Shown one piece after another: positions 59,238-64,000 of a DNA stretch of 64,000 bases. The stretch comes from Alistipes sp. (GTDB lineage: Bacteria; Bacteroidota; Bacteroidia; Bacteroidales; Rikenellaceae): the NCBI GenBank assembly GCA_017520545.1, contig JAFXFM010000002.1, positions 124,001 through 188,000 on the forward strand, given 5' to 3'. The translations under genes were made by a program, and so were the position numbers. Position 1 is the first letter of the stretch. The number at the start of each line of letters is the position of its first letter. A model generated the notes under the pieces. That model saw only the letters and a list, made by a program, of their open reading frames with translations, made no database searches and had not been told where the DNA came from.

Positions 59238-62123
59238 ATGAAGAAGATCTTTACAAAATTGATGCTTTTGGCAGTTGCAGCAGCTGCATTAGTATCGTGC
59301 GAGAACAAATTTGAGGAGCAGACACCTGTTGTCGAGCTCACACAGACAGTAACTCTCTCGGCGGAGAAGCCTACACAGGTTCGTACCGAATTGATCGAGG
59401 GCGTTCCATATTGGAGCAAGGGCGATCAGATTGGTGTTTACGTTCAGGATGGCGAGACCTACAAGAACTATGCATTCAAGAACGACAGCGAGGAGGCATC
59501 GCTTACCACTTCGTTCACCGGAACAACTGCGGTAGCAAACACTCTCTTTGTTTACTATCCTTACACCAATTTCACCACCCCTGTTACCGAGGATGGTGTT
59601 AAGGTTGAGATTCTTGCAAATCAGGAGCCTACTGCTGCATCGTTCGATGGCAGAACAGACCTTATGATTGCAAAGCCTGTAACTCTTGATGCCGAGGGCA
59701 ACCAACTTTCGGATTTGGAGTTTGCTCGTGTGGCAGCAATCGTTAAAATTGTGTTGAAGGATAAGACCGGCAACTTGGCTGATCAGCACGTATCGTCTTT
59801 GACTATGACCGCAGAAACCAACCTCGTAGGTCGCGTTTATCTCGATGTTGTAAATCAGAAGATTAACAGCGAGAAGGGCTTGTACTACGGAGGTGCTCCG
59901 AGCGTAACTGCAACCTATACCGAGGCTACACAGTACGAGGTTAATGGCACAAACGCAACCTATCTCGTTGTCTATCCGCAGACTTTGGCTACTGGCTCGA
60001 AACTTTCGTTCGAGGCTGTAACCGAGGGCTACGCTATCTCGAAGGAGATTACATTGCCAAGCGACATCGAGTTGTTGGCAGGCAAGGTTACCACTTTGAA
60101 TGTATCGCTCGCAGCAGAGAATGTTGTTAAGGAGGAGGCCGGTCTTGCATTGCCATTCAAGGATGACTTCGCTCGTGTTGCTTATGATGCAGGCGAGGGA
60201 GGTATCGATCTCTCTGTTTTGGGCGAGAACTACTCGGCAATGGATAAGGTTTACAAGGCAAAGGTTGGCAATGGTGGTATCCTCAAACTCGGAACTAGCA
60301 CGGCAGAGGGATACTTTACAACTACCGCACTCGATCTTTCGAAGCCATTTACCGTATTTGTTGAGGCACAGCGTTATGGTACCAGCACTTCGGATAAGTT
60401 GCAGATTACTGTTGGTTCGCAGGTTCTGACTTCGACTAACTTGACAGCAGACTCAAAGTACTACGTATTCGAGTTCGAGGCAGCAAGCAAGAAGGAGCAG
60501 GTTGAGATTCGCACCATCAAGCGTGCTTATATCAACGACTTGCAGATTGTTGAGGGACACGGTCTTGATGTACCAACACTCCCTGCTGTATTGACCGTAA
60601 ATGTTGAGTCGATTACAAGCATTTCGCACGAGGGCGAGAATGTTACTTTTGAGTACTCGGTTGCAAACCCTGTTGAGGGTACAAGCGTTGTTATCACCGC
60701 CGATGCAGAGTGGCTTACAATTGCCGACAACAATGGTTCTGTTACTGTAACCGTTGAAGCAAACGAGGCTGAGGAGGCTCGTAATGCAACTATCACTGTT
60801 AAGTACGGCGACCTTACCGAGACTATCGCTATTCAGCAGAACGCTAAGCCTGCCGAGGGTGGTGGCGACACAGAAGAGACAGGTTGGGTACGTGTAACAT
60901 CGCTTGCTGATATCACAAGCGGTACTTATGTTATCGTTGCAACAGCATCGGGTGCAGACTACTACTGTCCAAACTCGACATTCCAATCGTCCACCCATCC
61001 AAAGGCTGTAAAACTCTCTGATAAGAGCGTTTCGGTAAGCGGAGATAAACTCACTGGTACTATTATCGACGATATGAAGTGGACATTTACTGGTACCGCT
61101 TCGAATATGGTAATTACTAAGTACAACGCTACAACACAACTTTACAACACTGGTGCAAATAATGGTGTTTGGGTTGCTACCCCATCGACTGCTTCGTACT
61201 GGAAATTTACCGTAACAGGCTCTAACTTCCTTGCAACTTACAACGCTACAGGCCGTTGCCTCGGTACTTATAATACTCAGGACTGGCGTTCTTACTTGGA
61301 TACAGCGTTAAATAACTACTCGAACACGAATGGTGAGATTCGTCTCTACAAACTCGTTGGAGAGGAAGGTGGCGAGGGTGGCGAGACCCCAGAGACCCCT
61401 GCTCCGGAGTTGGCTATAACCACAACTTCTCCTATTGCTGTTGGTGCAGAGGGCGATGTTGCAACCGTAGCCTACACCATTACAAACCCTGTTGAGGGCA
61501 AGAGCGTAACTGCTTCGGCTGATCAGACTTGGGTTAATACGTTCGACTATACCGTAGCAGGCGAGGTTTCGTTTACAGTTGATGCAAACACCGGCGCAGC
61601 ACGTGAGGCAACCGTAACACTCGCATACGATGGTGCAGAGAGCAAAACCATTAAGGTTTCGCAGGCTGCCGGTAATACCGGTGGCGACGAGGGTGGCGAG
61701 GCTACTCCAGAAACAAAAACCATTTCATTTACTGGAGGTTCGGGAACAAATGAGGACACAATAAGTTTTACATCTGTTAGCCCATTGTCTTGCGTAATTA
61801 CCAAAAATGGAAATCAAACATCTCCTCGATTAGATGCCAATATGGTGCGTATGTATGCAAGCGGTGGCAAATCAAATAAGATGACTATTACAACCACATC
61901 TTCCCCAAAGAAGAAGATTACCAAAGTTGTAGTAACAGCAACATCAGGTAGTTATGCAACGGCATTGGGTGATGGTTCGGCAACTGTTGATAGTGGTGCT
62001 TCGGTTTCAATCGCAACAAGTGGTTCAACCGTAACATATACCATTACTGGTAACACAGAAACCATTGAGATTCTTACAAGCGGTCAGGCTCGATTGAGCA
62101 AGGTTGATGTAACTTATCAATGA
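59238..62123 (+). CDS. Multi-domain surface lipoprotein (fimbrillin-like, BACON and beta domains), ending at an in-frame TGA
   Basis: 961 residues with lipobox LVSC (Cys 21). Order of domains: fimbrillin-like 30-300; a beta domain about 305-445 ('LPFKDDFARVAYDAGEGG...LQIVEG'); a BACON domain about 455-540 ('ISHEGENVTFEYSVANPVEGTSVVITADAEWLTI'); a small-beta domain 550-700; a second BACON about 720-805; a final beta domain about 825-961 ending 'KVDVTYQ'. Several acidic Gly-rich linkers (EEGGEGGETPETP). It stops at TGA (62121-62123), but the same frame goes on into a Gly/Ser/Pro linker and a nuclease (next entry). Confidence 0.75.
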   Translation: MKKIFTKLMLLAVAAAALVSCENKFEEQTPVVELTQTVTLSAEKPTQVRTELIEGVPYWSKGDQIGVYVQDGETYKNYAFKNDSEEASLTTSFTGTTAVANTLFVYYPYTNFTTPVTEDGVKVEILANQEPTAASFDGRTDLMIAKPVTLDAEGNQLSDLEFARVAAIVKIVLKDKTGNLADQHVSSLTMTAETNLVGRVYLDVVNQKINSEKGLYYGGAPSVTATYTEATQYEVNGTNATYLVVYPQTLATGSKLSFEAVTEGYAISKEITLPSDIELLAGKVTTLNVSLAAENVVKEEAGLALPFKDDFARVAYDAGEGGIDLSVLGENYSAMDKVYKAKVGNGGILKLGTSTAEGYFTTTALDLSKPFTVFVEAQRYGTSTSDKLQITVGSQVLTSTNLTADSKYYVFEFEAASKKEQVEIRTIKRAYINDLQIVEGHGLDVPTLPAVLTVNVESITSISHEGENVTFEYSVANPVEGTSVVITADAEWLTIADNNGSVTVTVEANEAEEARNATITVKYGDLTETIAIQQNAKPAEGGGDTEETGWVRVTSLADITSGTYVIVATASGADYYCPNSTFQSSTHPKAVKLSDKSVSVSGDKLTGTIIDDMKWTFTGTASNMVITKYNATTQLYNTGANNGVWVATPSTASYWKFTVTGSNFLATYNATGRCLGTYNTQDWRSYLDTALNNYSNTNGEIRLYKLVGEEGGEGGETPETPAPELAITTTSPIAVGAEGDVATVAYTITNPVEGKSVTASADQTWVNTFDYTVAGEVSFTVDANTGAAREATVTLAYDGAESKTIKVSQAAGNTGGDEGGEATPETKTISFTGGSGTNEDTISFTSVSPLSCVITKNGNQTSPRLDANMVRMYASGGKSNKMTITTTSSPKKKITKVVVTATSGSYATALGDGSATVDSGASVSIATSGSTVTYTITGNTETIEILTSGQARLSKVDVTYQ

Positions 62124-63239
62124 TCTTCGGGTAGTGGGTCAGGAGGGGCAACCCCTCCTGCCACGGACCCTACCCCGGGATTAACTAACATATCGGCTTC
62201 GCTTAACGGCACTTTGGCGTCGGCGGGTTGCGAGGTGGAGAGCCCGGAGTATATAACTAACGGAGTTGTAACGTTCCACTTCATAAGCTCTTCGCACTCG
62301 ACATCGGCAACCTACAACGTAGGCACAACACAAACCTACGCGCAGGTGTGCAACGTGCAGTTGGAGGCGGCTACGACCTACTCGGTCTACGCTTCGTGCA
62401 CCGCAACAAACGGCACCGCTGTAACATCGACAACTACAACGCTGACAACGCCCGTACCTGTGGTTATGCCAAGCGAAAGTTGGCTCGAATTGCCGGCGAT
62501 TAGCAATAGTTCGCTCTATCCGAACGCACAAGAGTTGAAGGTTGAGGCGAGTGGTGTGCGCAACTACACCGCCTACTACGACAACTCGACCTACACCTCG
62601 ATGTGGGTGGCATATCCGCTCCAATCGAGCCATATGGGTTCGTTCGCGCGCCCGTCGAAGTGGTACTACAACCCACTCATAGCGACAAGTGAGCAGGTAA
62701 ACCTCTGCGACCACTCCTACGAGGGCGATACATACTCACGCGGACACCTTATTCCGAACGCCTCGCGCAACGGAAACGAGGAGATGCAGTTGCAGACTTT
62801 CTACGTTACCAACTCGGTACCGCAGGTGCAAAACAGCTTCAACAGCGGAGTGTGGAGCAGCCTCGAAAGCGCATTGCAGAGCGAGGCAGCAAGCGAGACA
62901 ATCTACATCGTAACGGGTGTAGCCTTCAAGAAGGTAGGCGAGACAAAGTCGGTGTCCTACATTCAGGCAACCGACGACACCAAGCAGATACCTATACCAA
63001 ACTACTTCTACAAAGTAGCGTTGAAGGTGAAGACCAACAGCAGCGGAACGGTAACATCGGCATCGACAGTAGGTTTCTGGTTCGAGAATAAGGCCTACTC
63101 CGACGTCTACACCAACTACTCGGTAACGGTGGATCAGGTGGAGCAATGGACAGGTTTCGACTTCTTCGCCAACCTCCCCGACAATATAGAGGTAACGGTG
63201 GAGAGCAGTAAAGATTGGAATGCATTCTTGGCGTTCTAA
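62124..63239 (+). pseudogene. DNA/RNA non-specific endonuclease domain continuing in frame after TGA, without its own start
   Basis: Directly after TGA the frame encodes SSGSGSGGATPPATDPTPG, a Ser/Gly/Pro linker, then a fibronectin-like beta domain ('TNISASLNGTLASAGCEVESP...'), then an endonuclease NUC domain: 'YSRGHLIPNASRNGNEE' (His of the usual DRGH, here SRGH), 'YVTNSVPQVQNSFNSGVWSSLE' (metal-site Asn) and 'EQWTGFDFFANLP'. About 371 codons to the stop at 63239. No ATG start before the nuclease region: the first in-frame Met is near 62467, after the beta domain. So it is most likely the C-terminal part of the upstream lipoprotein, cut by a nonsense codon or made by stop read-through. Confidence 0.7.
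62140..62160. repeat. AGGAGGGG hairpin just after the in-frame TGA
   Basis: CAGGAGGGG (62140-62148) pairs perfectly with CCCCTCCTG (62152-62160) over a CAA loop. It begins 16 bases downstream of the TGA and lies inside the open frame. It resembles the hairpins at 5334-5363 and 6424-6453, which also follow stop codons. Confidence 0.7.
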
Positions 63240-63266
63240 AATCGTTCTGATTGGTGAAATTCCATA

Positions 63267-63306
63267 AACAAGATGGGTATCGAAAACGATACCCATCTTG
63301 TTTTGC
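63267..63306. terminator. Strong bidirectional terminator
   Basis: AACAAGATGGGTATCG (63267-63282) pairs perfectly over 16 bases with 63287-63302, AAAA loop, followed by a T run. It separates the nuclease from the convergent acyltransferase. Confidence 0.8.
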
Positions 63307-63350
63307 TTTTAGCTGTTTATATATATCGTAATTGCGAGAAGCGAAGCGCC

Positions 63351-64000
63351 CTACCCTACGATATATTTGCCTATTTTCGGGATTTTTTGCGCGATTACGG
63401 CGATTACTGCCGATACAACAAAGCCGAGTACCGCAGCCACGACAATCTCGACAGGAGAGGTCCAAATGCCGAGGCGGCCATCAACGCCCACGCCGAGCCA
63501 CTCGCGGATTGCTCCGCTGATTGGCACAAGCAGCAAGAGGTGCAGGAGATAGATGCCGTAACTCGCCTTCGAAACGGGCAAAAGCACCCTCTGATAAAAG
63601 CCTCCGCAGCTCTTTATCTTCTTAAAAAGGAGTATCCACGCCACAGTCATAAGCACAACGCCCACAGTGTCGTTGCACCACGTAGTCTCCCACCACATTG
63701 CCTTCTCGACAAGGCCCGTAAGCGGAAATTTGCCCTGCGACATCTCGAAAACTCGGCGCAAGAAGCCACCAAAAGAGATGGCGAAGCCCACGAGGTAGGA
63801 AGGTATGGCGATAGCCAACGTCTTGCCCCACGATAACTCGCCCACAAAGCGACGGAAGTACAAGCCAAGCAGGAGGTAGCCGATAAAGCCACTAAAATAG
63901 TAGAACGTGCCGTAGGAGTTCCAAGCCGCCTCGCCCCAAAGAGGAGTTTGCGCCTGTCGCGGAAGCCCCGAAACACCATAGACGACCTCCATACCCTCGA
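63351..64000 (-). CDS. Acyltransferase-3-type membrane protein (5' truncated by window edge)
   Basis: The minus-strand frame is open to the right edge; an ATG at 63992 lies inside it but codons continue upstream. About 216 residues of the C-terminal part are visible: several membrane helices, 'FYYFSGFIGYLLLGLYFRR' (the G-Y-x-L-L-G-x-x-F pattern of acyltransferase 3 proteins), 'KASYGIYLLHLLLLVPI' and a last helix ending near 'QKIPKIGKYIVG'. These enzymes acetylate surface polysaccharides or other exported glycans. The catalytic N-terminal His region is outside the window. Confidence 0.72.
   Translation of the reverse strand, partial: EGMEVVYGVSGLPRQAQTPLWGEAAWNSYGTFYYFSGFIGYLLLGLYFRRFVGELSWGKTLAIAIPSYLVGFAISFGGFLRRVFEMSQGKFPLTGLVEKAMWWETTWCNDTVGVVLMTVAWILLFKKIKSCGGFYQRVLLPVSKASYGIYLLHLLLLVPISGAIREWLGVGVDGRLGIWTSPVEIVVAAVLGFVVSAVIAVIAQKIPKIGKYIVG

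Noticed and set aside
62121-62160. Selenocysteine insertion at the TGA
   Set aside because: The stem-loop position is suggestive, but the nuclease and BACON families are not selenoproteins, the TGA falls in a linker, and no selenium genes are in view. Kept only as part of the wider read-through question.

Overview
The window reads as a chromosomal segment of a Bacteroidales gut-type bacterium. Evidence: many genes open with a signal peptide and lipobox; fimbrillin, BspA-like leucine-rich-repeat, PEGA and BACON-type surface proteins are present; and at least a dozen genes are preceded by the Bacteroidetes promoter signature (TAnnTTTG -7 box, sometimes with TTG/TTTG about 19-20 bases upstream). 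Moderate GC content, the protein families and two futalosine-pathway menaquinone genes would fit a Rikenellaceae/Alistipes-like genome, but that placement is inference. No insertion sequence, phage, CRISPR array or rRNA was seen.

Layout. 1-6.9 kb: a truncated fimbrillin-plus-metallophosphoesterase lipoprotein, an AraC-type regulator with a palindromic operator-like site, a candidate leader RNA with its own terminator, two tandemly duplicated BspA-like lipoproteins and a stand-alone AraC DNA-binding domain. 7-20 kb (minus strand): a seven-gene fimbrial operon, read as OmpA/barrel protein, DUF5119-like anchor, fimbrillin, two more fimbrillins and two giant tip-like proteins. Its first gene carries a C9 homopolymer. 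20.4-26 kb (minus): a four-gene envelope operon of unknown function. 26.4-32.9 kb: tRNA-Arg, a DUF4015-like glycoside hydrolase lipoprotein, two OprO/P-type porins, a YeiH exporter, a DUF4405 membrane protein and a superoxide reductase. 32.9-36 kb (minus): ResB, CcsA and a tri-haem cytochrome c peroxidase.

36-49 kb: a DAACS transporter, a conserved hypothetical, a glycosyltransferase, the methionine-branch genes metY-metX-hom, and a minus-strand block for glycerophosphodiester and glucoside use (ROK kinase, SGNH hydrolase, GH3, GDPD, OPA transporter). 49-59 kb (plus): a likely long operon of polyprenyl synthase, U32 protein, GH36, aminopeptidase P, mqnB, GH78 rhamnosidase and mqnD. The GH78 gene sits between the two menaquinone genes and has the same 12 bases at both junctions. 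59-64 kb: a 52-residue peptide gene with an operator-like palindrome, a large multi-domain lipoprotein whose frame continues past an in-frame TGA into a DNA/RNA non-specific endonuclease domain, and a truncated acyltransferase.

The strongest leads are the TGA-interrupted lipoprotein-nuclease with a stem-loop just downstream, the C9 tract in the fimbrial operon, the leader RNA/double-palindrome control region, the GH78 insertion, the unknown four-gene envelope operon and the small peptide gene. Protein calls come from reading translated sequence and motifs by eye; no database search was run.
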